Below are positions 1 through 5,477 of a stretch of DNA of 5,477 bases, piece by piece. The notes under the pieces are model-generated. The model was not told the origin of the DNA, did no database searches, and was given only the letters and a program-made list of their open reading frames with translations. Both the position numbers and the translations under genes were made by a program. The stretch lies in assembly GCA_013698495.1 (NCBI GenBank), contig JACCUV010000249.1, positions 1-5,477 of the forward strand, read 5' to 3'. Each line of letters starts with the position of its first letter. Position 1 is the stretch's first letter. The DNA is from Chloroflexia bacterium (lineage in GTDB: Bacteria > Chloroflexota > Chloroflexia > Thermomicrobiales > UBA6265).

Positions 1-1439
1 GCCTGCTTCTTGCTCCGGGAACCCGGTCGCTCGCCGACCGACTGTCGCCCACCCGAATGCTCCTCGAATTCCTGGCGAAGCGTTTCAATCGCCGCGAACC
101 CCTCCGCCTGCTCGGCCTGCACGCGCAGTTGCTGGAAGTAGGCCAGTTCCGTTTCCGCCTCGGCAATGTGTTTGGGCAACTGACTTCCGGCGCGCTGCGC
201 CTTACGGTACTCCTCGAAGTACGCTTGGGCGTTGTCCTTGGCGCTCACAGCGGGATCGAGCGGAATCGTCATGCCATCGACCACAAGTTGGGCATCTCCC
301 GTCTGAACCTGCCACATGTAACCGAAAATCAGCTCGCCCCATGTCCGCAACTGCTCGGTGTTGGCGGTCCGCTTGAGTTGTTCCTCGAGCGAATGCAGAC
401 GCTTCGACACTTTCGCCCGCTCACGCTCGACGGCGGCGACGATCCGGGCTCGGCGCTGCGCGTGATCACGCGGACCCGGCTCGACGCCGGTTTCCCGAAG
501 CTCGGCAACCGCTTCGGAGATCGACTCAACCGCTCTCGATTCGGCGATTGCGGCGAGGTGGGTCATCGAAATTGCGGCATAGCCGATTGGCAAATCCTCC
601 TGTTTGTAGACGGTGGGTTGCCAGGTCTTTGTCAGCAACGGCTCGAACAGGTTTCGGGTGTGCCGGGCCAGGTCGGTGGCGGCGTCGGGAGTCATGGCGC
701 TCACCTTCGTCGTCGCCTGCCCGGATAGTTGAAATACGATTTCGCGCGCGATTTGGGGGCTGACGCCGCGCAATCCGCGCACCAGCACATCCGCCAATGG
801 AGCCGATGGCTTCGCCGGCGCGAGAAGTGTCTCCACCCCGGCCGAGGTCAGACGACGCGGATCCAGCTTGTCCGGAACCGGCGGCATGATGTACGGCAGT
901 TTGGGCAAGATCGGGCGCACGCGGCTCATCCGCGTGGTCACGCGCTTGGCGCTTTCCATGACTGCGCCCTCGCTGTCGACGAGGATCAGGTTGCTGTGGC
1001 GACCCATGATCTCGACAATCAGCTCCACCCGGTTCATGCCCGCCGCCCACATCGATGCGTCATCGTCAGGATCGTCCTCAACCGGATGGTCGTCTCGTTC
1101 GGGTTTGTGAGGCGAGAGCCGCTTCACTATACTGAGCCGAACGATCCGCTCCATCACGGGTTGTTCGATCCCGATCAGGAATCCGCCGCGCACGTATTTT
1201 CGCAATTGCAGGCCGAATGGCGTGATCAGGCCCGGGTCGGTGGCAGGAAGCCGCTCCTCCAACCAGATCGCGGGATCGTCGGAACTGGCGCTGGCGATCA
1301 GGGCACGGCGCCGACCCCTGGCATAGACCTCGGCGGCAATCGTGGTTTGGTTGACCAGACCGAGTTTCTGGATGCGGCCATCGAGAATCGCCTCGTTAAG
1401 TTCGTCGGCAATCGCCGCCACCGTCAACACATCGAACAT
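1..1439 (-). CDS. rqcH: RqcH / NFACT-family ribosome quality control protein (5' part; C-terminus beyond window)
   Basis: The frame opens with ATG at 1439 and stays open to the left edge, giving 479 residues without a stop. In bacteria, RqcH (also called FbpA or YloA; eukaryotic homologue Rqc2/NEMF) binds split 50S subunits carrying stalled nascent chains and recruits tRNA-Ala to add C-terminal alanine tails. Visible landmarks are the NFACT-N start (ELNEAILDGRIQKL, residues 13-26), the LRKYVRGG block (79-86), IEQPVMERI (91-99), the hallmark EIMGRHSNLILVD (143-155), RVRPILPKLPY (173-183), an HhH-like RGVSPQIARE (224-233), and a coiled-coil middle domain (about 325-446) containing the family signature IPLDP...NAQAYFEEYRKA (392-414). 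The C-terminal NFACT-R domain must lie outside the window. An acidic stretch (about 114-127) lengthens the NFACT-N domain. A weak Shine-Dalgarno, AAAGG, lies 11 nt upstream. The gene is transcribed divergently from gmk. Identity is secure; the name assumes the tailing role is conserved. Confidence 0.93.
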   Translation of the reverse strand, partial: MFDVLTVAAIADELNEAILDGRIQKLGLVNQTTIAAEVYARGRRRALIASASSDDPAIWLEERLPATDPGLITPFGLQLRKYVRGGFLIGIEQPVMERIVRLSIVKRLSPHKPERDDHPVEDDPDDDASMWAAGMNRVELIVEIMGRHSNLILVDSEGAVMESAKRVTTRMSRVRPILPKLPYIMPPVPDKLDPRRLTSAGVETLLAPAKPSAPLADVLVRGLRGVSPQIAREIVFQLSGQATTKVSAMTPDAATDLARHTRNLFEPLLTKTWQPTVYKQEDLPIGYAAISMTHLAAIAESRAVESISEAVAELRETGVEPGPRDHAQRRARIVAAVERERAKVSKRLHSLEEQLKRTANTEQLRTWGELIFGYMWQVQTGDAQLVVDGMTIPLDPAVSAKDNAQAYFEEYRKAQRAGSQLPKHIAEAETELAYFQQLRVQAEQAEGFAAIETLRQEFEEHSGGRQSVGERPGSRSKKQ

Positions 1440-1450
1440 GTCACAATCAA

Positions 1451-1455
1451 CCTTT
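1451..1455 (-). promoter_or_regulatory. Candidate ribosome binding site of rqcH
   Basis: On the minus strand this reads AAAGG, 11 nt before the rqcH ATG. It is a modest Shine-Dalgarno match. Its first base is also the outer base of the inverted repeat at 1455-1481, so folding of that stem in the mRNA would place the site directly against a helix. Confidence 0.45.
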
Positions 1456-1481
1456 CAGGTCGGCTCCGGGCGCCGACCTGA
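1455..1481. repeat. Perfect 10-bp inverted repeat in the rqcH/gmk divergent spacer
   Basis: TCAGGTCGGC (1455-1464) is repeated as its exact reverse complement GCCGACCTGA (1472-1481), around a 7-base centre TCCGGGC. The repeat lies between the two divergent start codons. Neither side is followed by a T-run, so it does not look like an intrinsic terminator. It could be a DNA operator shared by both genes or an mRNA hairpin in either 5' leader. The symmetry is seen directly; the role is inferred. Confidence 0.7.
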
Positions 1482-1505
1482 CGCACCCGCAAGAGCTTCG
1501 CAACC

Positions 1506-1510
1506 GGGAG
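1506..1510 (+). promoter_or_regulatory. Candidate ribosome binding site for the TTG start of gmk
   Basis: GGGAG lies 10 nt before the TTG at 1521. A competing arrangement is GGAAG (1541-1545), 8 nt before an in-frame GTG at 1554. GGGAG is the better Shine-Dalgarno match, but GTG is the commoner start codon. The sequence alone does not settle the choice. Confidence 0.4.
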
Positions 1511-1520
1511 ATGAACCGAT

Positions 1521-2234
1521 TTGTCGCAACCGACCGAATTGGAAGATCGCGCCGTGACGACCAGCCTTACCGTGGATGACGCCGAGATCGCCGCGCTCTG
1601 CAAGGAAGGGAACGCCCGTTTCCGGGAGATCATCGAATCGCAATTTCCGCGCGTGATCATCATTTCGGGGCCCTCTGGAGTCGGCAAGGACTCGGTGATC
1701 GAGAAACTTCGCGATGTCTATCCGGATGCCCAATACGTTGTCACGGCCACCTCCCGGCCAATGCGAGATGGAGAAGTCGACGGCGTGCACTACATCTTCC
1801 TCGACCGCGAGGAATTCGAACGCCAAATCGAACTGGGCGAATTTATCGAACACGAATTGGTGTACGAGAACCTCTACGGCGTGCCCAAGCTTCCGATCGA
1901 GGAAGCCCTCCAGCGCGGTCAGCACGTGATCGTCAAAGTCGATGTCAAGGGCGCGGCCACGCTTCGCCGCAAAATCTCCACCACCGCCTCCTTGTTCTTG
2001 CTGCCCGAATCCATGGAATCGCTGTTCTGTCGCCTCCGGGCACGCAAGACGGAAGAGGAGAGCATCCTGAGGAAACGGTTCCGCACCGCTTGCGATGAAC
2101 TTGAGCGGGTCAACGAGTTCGATTATGTTGTTTGCAACGAATCCAACAAACTGGAAGATGCCTTGAACAACATCGTCGCCATCATTGAGGCAGAACAGCG
2201 GCGAGTCGGTCAGCAGCCGATCACGATCGAGTAG
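1521..2234 (+). CDS. gmk: Guanylate kinase
   Basis: Gmk phosphorylates GMP to GDP with ATP in the cytoplasm and supplies all GTP and dGTP synthesis. In the 237-residue reading, the P-loop GPSGVGKD is at 50-57. The GMP-binding region SRPMRDGEVDGVHYIF spans 78-93, YGVP is at 119-122 (usually YGTP), DVKGA at 141-145, and the arginine-rich lid RLRARKTEEES at 171-181. The residue after the P-loop lysine is Asp57, where Ser, Thr or Gly is usual. The lid has RKT where RGT is common. About 45 residues precede the core fold, which is more than in typical 200-210 residue enzymes. Starting at GTG 1554 would give 226 residues and a shorter extension. PhnN (ribose bisphosphokinase) shares the GKD P-loop, but the GMP-site motifs here favour Gmk. 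The stop codon directly touches that of convergent def. No rpoZ follows, unlike the common gmk-rpoZ pairing. Confidence 0.93.
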   Translation: MSQPTELEDRAVTTSLTVDDAEIAALCKEGNARFREIIESQFPRVIIISGPSGVGKDSVIEKLRDVYPDAQYVVTATSRPMRDGEVDGVHYIFLDREEFERQIELGEFIEHELVYENLYGVPKLPIEEALQRGQHVIVKVDVKGAATLRRKISTTASLFLLPESMESLFCRLRARKTEEESILRKRFRTACDELERVNEFDYVVCNESNKLEDALNNIVAIIEAEQRRVGQQPITIE

Positions 2235-2759
2235 TTACAACTCCCGGTCGTCGTCGTCCGTGCCGACGAACTTGAGGGTTTCCTTGTCCTCCACGCGGTC
2301 GGTGAAGAGAATGCCGTCGAGGTGGTCGATTTCGTGTTGCAGTACGCGCGCAAGATAGCCTGTGGCCTTGACCCGGACCGCCTTGTTTTGCATGTCGATC
2401 GCCTTGACCGTCACCGATTCATGGCGAGACACCTCACCGACCCATCCCGGAATGCTCAGGCAGCCTTCCAATCCCACCTGGTTGCCATAGCCGCGCACGA
2501 CTTCCGGGTTCGCAAGCCGGTAGGTGACGTCGATGCCCTCGTCGGCCTCGTCTTCTTCATCAATTTCGGTGTACCGAATCACAATCAGGCGGCGCGATAT
2601 CCCAACCTGCGGCGCGGCGACGGCGACGCCCTCCACCGCCGGGATCGTCTCGTACATATCCTCGGCCAGTTTGCGAATGCTTTCGTCTACCTGGCGGATC
2701 TTGACGGCCTTCTGGCGCAATCGAGGATCACCCTCCAACACAATGTCCAACACAGCCAT
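2235..2759 (-). CDS. def: Peptide deformylase
   Basis: The 174-residue product is of usual length. It removes the N-formyl group from the initiator methionine of nascent proteins as they leave the ribosome, using a catalytic metal ion. The three family motifs are present: motif I as GVAVAAPQVG (44-53), motif II EGCLSIPG (98-105) with metal ligand Cys100, and motif III QHEIDH (141-146) with metal ligands His142 and His146 and catalytic Glu143. Motif I normally reads GxGxAAxQ; here the second glycine is Ala46 (codon GCC). An acidic insert, DEEDEADEGID (67-77), lies between motifs I and II, and the C-terminus carries four consecutive Asp (positions 169-172). The ATG at 2759 has GAGGAG 10 nt upstream. 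The gene lies 62 bp downstream of priA on the same strand, so co-transcription is likely. The usual next partner fmt is absent, because convergent gmk follows at once. Confidence 0.96.
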   Translation of the reverse strand: MAVLDIVLEGDPRLRQKAVKIRQVDESIRKLAEDMYETIPAVEGVAVAAPQVGISRRLIVIRYTEIDEEDEADEGIDVTYRLANPEVVRGYGNQVGLEGCLSIPGWVGEVSRHESVTVKAIDMQNKAVRVKATGYLARVLQHEIDHLDGILFTDRVEDKETLKFVGTDDDDREL

Positions 2760-2769
2760 TAACCAGAAG

Positions 2770-2775
2770 CTCCTC
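2770..2775 (-). promoter_or_regulatory. Ribosome binding site of def
   Basis: On the minus strand this reads GAGGAG, a strong Shine-Dalgarno core 10 nt before the def ATG. It supports that start. The 62-bp priA-def gap shows no hairpin with a T-run and no clear promoter, which fits read-through from priA. Confidence 0.7.
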
Positions 2776-2821
2776 GAAGTCGCGTGTCATCGCATTGGCC
2801 GCCGCGGTTGGCTTGGTCCCA

Positions 2822-5311
2822 TCAAAGCATACTTTGAGGGTCAATATCGACCACCCACCCTGGTCGAATCGGCAAGTCCACCAACATTCTCTCCAACTCA
2901 ATCGAACGCAACACGATTTGCCACTGGAACTTGCCGCGGACCTTGGCCGCAAACGCCGGCGTCGGACCGAGGATGTCGATCGACGCTCCCAGGCGCCGGG
3001 CCTGACGGGCGATTTCGCGCGCCATTGTTTCCGATTCCAGAGCGGCGCCGCGCTCATTGTCGTGGCGATAAAGATACCGCGCCAACCGCACGAACGGCGG
3101 GAACAAGTGCCGCTCGCGAAAGTCGATCTCCTCGATGAAGAACGCGCCGTAATCGTGCCGCGCGGCGGCGACAATTGCGTAGTGATCGGGCGTGTATGTT
3201 TGGACCACCACCTTCGATCCGGTCGCGCGGCGTCCGGCCCGGCCCGCGACCTGCGTCAACAACTGGAAGGTGCGCTCGCCGCTGCGAAAGTCCGGCAGGT
3301 GGAGGATGGTGTCGGCCTGGACGACCCCGATCGCGGTCACCTTCGGCAGGTCGAATCCCTTGGCCACCATCTGGGTTCCGACCACGATGTCCACCTCGTG
3401 GCGCTCGACTCGCCCCAGCATTTGCTCGTATCCACCCTGCTTGCGCACGGCATCCTGGTCCCAGCGCATCACCCGCGCCTCCGGGAAGGTTCGCCGCACC
3501 TCCTCCTCGACGCGTTGCGTGCCAGCCCCGAAGTAGTCGAGGCGTCCCTCGCAGTCGGGGCACTTCTGCGGTGGCGGTTCACGATGATCGCAACGATGAC
3601 ACATCATTTGCTGGCGATCGTGGTGGTAGACGAGCGGAATTTCGCACAAGGGGCAAGAGACGCGATGCCCGCAGAGGCGACAGAGCACAACGGTCGAGGT
3701 CCCGCGCCGGTTGAGCAGGATGATCGCCTGTTCGTCGCGGTCGAGCGAGCGCGTGACCACGCTCGTCAATGCCCGGCTGAGCAAACTGGTGTGCCCCGCC
3801 TGCAGTTCCAGCTTGAGATCGACAATTTCCACCTCGGGGAGTTCGAGCGTAGCGGAACTGTGCCGAGCTCCGGACGGGTTGACCCGCTCGGGCAAAACGA
3901 TCCGCGTATAGCCGCCGCGATCGGCGTGCCAGGCCGATTCGACACTCGGAGTCGCGCTGCCGAGCACGAGCACGGCCCCTCGTTTTTCCGCCAGGTGCTC
4001 GGCGAGCATCCGGGCATGGTAGCGAGGCTCGCTATCCTGCTTGTAGGTGGTCTCGTGTTCCTCATCGAGCACAATCAACCCGAGATTGCGAACCGGGGCA
4101 AAGAGCGCGGAGCGCGGTCCGACAACGACCTTGTGGTCGCCCGCCTCTATTCCTTGCCAGATCTCGAAGCGCTGGCTTTCGGTGAGCTGTGAATGCAACA
4201 CCACCACCTGTCCCGGAAACCGATCCACGAACCGCCGCACGACCTGGGTCGCCAGTCCGATTTCCGGAACGAGGATGATCGCCGCGCGCTCGTGACGAAT
4301 GCACCACGCCACCGCCCGTAAATAAATCTCAGTCTTGCCGCTGCCGGTCACGCCGAACAGCAGGTGCGGTGTCGAGTCTCCCGCGATCAAGGCCCGCTCC
4401 ACGGTTGACCAGGCAGCCGCCTGTTCGGGCGACAGGACAGGGGCCGGAGCGGCGGCGGGAACCGGAGCAGCGGTGCTCGCCAGGTCGACGACCTCGATCA
4501 AACCCTTCGACTCCAGTGCCGAAAGCGATGCCGAATCGACATCGAGCACGGTGCGCAGTTCAGCGACCGCGACGAGATCGACGGCGTCTCCGCGGCGATA
4601 CCGTTCGAGTTCCACGAGGTGTTCGACGATGGCTGTTTGTTTCGGCGAGCGGCTGGTCTTGCTGTAGTCGTCGTCGAGTAAGCGCACGAACCGCTCGAAC
4701 CGCGGTCCCGGCGTTTGCCGGTCGACACGAATCTCGTGCTCGACGAGATCGAGTTGCTGCAGATTGTCCATCACCGTCTTCAGCGATTGCCCGGTGGCAT
4801 TGCGTAACTGGTCGATCGTCATCGCACCCTGTTGACGCAGGAGATCGATCGTTTTCTGTTGTGCGGGTGTAAGCTCGAGATCGACATCGACCGGGACGTT
4901 TTCCGAGGCCGTGTAGACGTCCACCATCCGCGTATGCATGCCCGGAGGCAGGAAGAGCGAGGCAGCGGCGTAAACTGCGCTGGCCGTTTCCCGCGCAAGC
5001 CACTCCGCTGTTTCCAGTTTGTCCGCATCGAGCACGATTCGCGGTTCGGGAATGGAGTGGATCGGCCGCGTTTCGAAATCGGGCGGCTCGTCGAAGATGT
5101 CCACGACCAGGCCAGGATAGTGCCGCTTTTGCATGGGCACGATCACCATCAGGCCGCGTTCGATGGTGGTTCGCGTATTCTCCAGCGCCGAGTAGGTATA
5201 GACGCCTTGCCGGGAGCCTGGAAGGATGCGCGACACCGCGACATCGACGAACAGGTTTGGCTGATCGGAAGTCGGGGGAACGTCGGACTGGACAGGTTGG
5301 CCATCGTTCAT
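2822..5311 (-). CDS. priA: Primosomal protein N' (replication restart helicase PriA)
   Basis: PriA is a superfamily 2 3'-to-5' DNA helicase. It recognises abandoned replication forks and D-loops and reloads the replicative helicase. The 829-residue product has a diverged N-terminal 3'-DNA-binding domain (about 20-90; RGLMVIVPMQKRHYPGLVV), a winged-helix-like region (about 145-280) and an Ala/Pro-rich linker (about 279-292). The ATPase core follows, with Walker A GVTGSGKT (320-327), DEEH (416-419) with the aromatic loop TTYKQ...RYHAR, and SATPS (452-456). Next are eight zinc-binding cysteines in four CxxC pairs (544/547, 553/556, 571/574, 584/587), then GTQMVAKGFD (645-654) and QVAGRAGR (687-694). 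All catalytic and zinc residues are intact, so it should be active. The chosen ATG has no clear Shine-Dalgarno; a TACAAT box ends 6 nt upstream, suggesting a nearly leaderless mRNA. Def follows 62 bp downstream, as in many bacteria. Confidence 0.97.
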   Translation of the reverse strand: MNDGQPVQSDVPPTSDQPNLFVDVAVSRILPGSRQGVYTYSALENTRTTIERGLMVIVPMQKRHYPGLVVDIFDEPPDFETRPIHSIPEPRIVLDADKLETAEWLARETASAVYAAASLFLPPGMHTRMVDVYTASENVPVDVDLELTPAQQKTIDLLRQQGAMTIDQLRNATGQSLKTVMDNLQQLDLVEHEIRVDRQTPGPRFERFVRLLDDDYSKTSRSPKQTAIVEHLVELERYRRGDAVDLVAVAELRTVLDVDSASLSALESKGLIEVVDLASTAAPVPAAAPAPVLSPEQAAAWSTVERALIAGDSTPHLLFGVTGSGKTEIYLRAVAWCIRHERAAIILVPEIGLATQVVRRFVDRFPGQVVVLHSQLTESQRFEIWQGIEAGDHKVVVGPRSALFAPVRNLGLIVLDEEHETTYKQDSEPRYHARMLAEHLAEKRGAVLVLGSATPSVESAWHADRGGYTRIVLPERVNPSGARHSSATLELPEVEIVDLKLELQAGHTSLLSRALTSVVTRSLDRDEQAIILLNRRGTSTVVLCRLCGHRVSCPLCEIPLVYHHDRQQMMCHRCDHREPPPQKCPDCEGRLDYFGAGTQRVEEEVRRTFPEARVMRWDQDAVRKQGGYEQMLGRVERHEVDIVVGTQMVAKGFDLPKVTAIGVVQADTILHLPDFRSGERTFQLLTQVAGRAGRRATGSKVVVQTYTPDHYAIVAAARHDYGAFFIEEIDFRERHLFPPFVRLARYLYRHDNERGAALESETMAREIARQARRLGASIDILGPTPAFAAKVRGKFQWQIVLRSIELERMLVDLPIRPGWVVDIDPQSML

Positions 5312-5317
5312 TTGCGG

Positions 5318-5323
5318 ATTGTA
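5318..5323 (-). promoter_or_regulatory. priA: Candidate -10 box of priA (possible leaderless start)
   Basis: On the minus strand this reads TACAAT, five of six matches to TATAAT, followed by CCGCAA and then the priA ATG. A start site about 7 nt past the box would fall on or next to the ATG. No recognisable -35 hexamer lies 16-18 nt upstream (the sequence there is GC-rich), and no Shine-Dalgarno precedes the ATG. The call rests on the box and its spacing only. Confidence 0.4.
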
Positions 5324-5401
5324 GCGCCTGATAGTCAGTGCGCCGGCGAAGCTAGTAGTCTGTCACGCGTTATGTGCTCTCTTCCGATCCACTCCCAGGC
5401 G
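5324..5401. other. Non-coding spacer upstream of priA
   Basis: I see no gene here on either strand. It contains an 8-bp palindrome CGCCGGCG (5341-5348) and otherwise no recognisable signal. It separates the priA promoter region from the repeat at the right edge. Confidence 0.5.
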
Positions 5402-5477
5402 GTCATTCCGAGCTTGCGAGGAATCCCCCGGCGCAGCCGGTATCCAGTATCCGACATACCGCTTCGCGGGGGATCCT
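5402..5477. repeat. Partial intergenic inverted-repeat element, cut by the window end
   Basis: The stretch begins GTCATTCCGAGCTTGCGAGG, a type of sequence I recognise as a dispersed intergenic repeat in several phyla including Chloroflexota. AGGAATCCCCCGGCG (5419-5433) is matched imperfectly, with one extra A and one extra G, by the reverse complement of CGCGGGGGATCCT (5465-5477), so the segment can fold back on itself. Inside it are a small hairpin, CCGGC-GCA-GCCGG (5428-5440), and a tandem GTATCCA/GTATCCG (5440-5453). The closing arm is cut off at the edge; the expected continuation would end in something like CTCGGAATGAC. It has no coding potential. Assignment as a dispersed element is from pattern memory, not from copies within this window. 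Confidence 0.55.

Noticed and set aside
526..1050. A 174-codon minus-strand open frame
   Set aside because: It is rich in Arg, Gly and Pro, lacks domains and runs out of frame within rqcH on the same strand.
57..1481. Two long back-to-back open frames on the plus strand (57-728 and 729-1481)
   Set aside because: Both are mirror frames of rqcH, whose minus-strand frame is unbroken to the left edge and shows NFACT motifs throughout.
1455..1481. Intrinsic terminator between rqcH and gmk
   Set aside because: The stem is good, but no T-run follows on either strand, and the genes diverge from this spacer so no transcript needs to end here.
1455..1925. A 156-codon minus-strand open frame opposite gmk
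   Set aside because: It is antisense to the well-supported gmk gene and has no family features.
1521..2234. Identification of the plus-strand kinase as PhnN (ribose 1,5-bisphosphokinase)
   Set aside because: The GKD P-loop is PhnN-like, but the SRxxRxGExDGxxYxF block, the YGxP motif and the arginine-rich lid are those of guanylate kinase. No phosphonate genes are nearby.
2248..2260. GTC trinucleotide run near the def 3' end as a repeat expansion
   Set aside because: It simply encodes the short Asp run at the deformylase C-terminus; four units is not notable.
2795..4192. A 465-codon open frame on the plus strand
   Set aside because: It lies wholly antisense to priA apart from its first bases, has an unnatural composition and no recognisable domain. 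PriA on the other strand has every family motif. Long antisense frames are common in GC-rich genes.

Overview
This is a compact, GC-rich housekeeping region from a bacterial chromosome. It holds four conserved genes: a 5'-end fragment of rqcH (minus), gmk (plus), def (minus) and priA (minus). The protein styles suggest a member of the Chloroflexota, possibly near Thermomicrobia. The hints are a guanylate kinase with a GVGKD P-loop, an RqcH with an acidic insert, a diverged PriA N-terminus, and an intergenic repeat of the 'TCATTCCGAGC...GAGGAATC' kind. This placement is inference from memory of family patterns, not from a search.

Layout. Positions 1-1439 (minus) encode the first 479 residues of an RqcH/NFACT-family ribosome-quality-control factor, whose C-terminus lies beyond the left edge. 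A short divergent spacer (1440-1520) carries a perfect 10-bp inverted repeat. Positions 1521-2234 (plus) encode guanylate kinase. Its stop codon directly abuts the stop codon of peptide deformylase (2235-2759, minus), with no base between them. A 62-bp gap with a good ribosome binding site for def separates def from priA (2822-5311, minus), so priA-def looks like one transcription unit. The last 166 bases have no gene. They hold a possible leaderless-type promoter for priA and, at the very edge, the start of an inverted-repeat intergenic element cut by the window end.

How the genes fit together. All four belong to the core set that Bacillus-type Firmicutes keep in one collinear neighbourhood (rqcH, yicC-like gene, remA, gmk, rpoZ, coaBC, priA, def, fmt). 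Here the neighbourhood is thinned and broken into opposing strands, with rpoZ, coaBC and fmt not at their expected places. Functionally it mixes nucleotide supply (Gmk), replication restart (PriA), N-terminal processing of nascent chains (Def) and rescue of stalled 50S-nascent-chain complexes (RqcH).

I found no mobile element, CRISPR array, RNA gene or plausible novel multi-gene system. The points worth a second look are motif substitutions in Gmk, Def and RqcH, the divergent-spacer palindrome, the zero-gap convergent junction, and the edge repeat.
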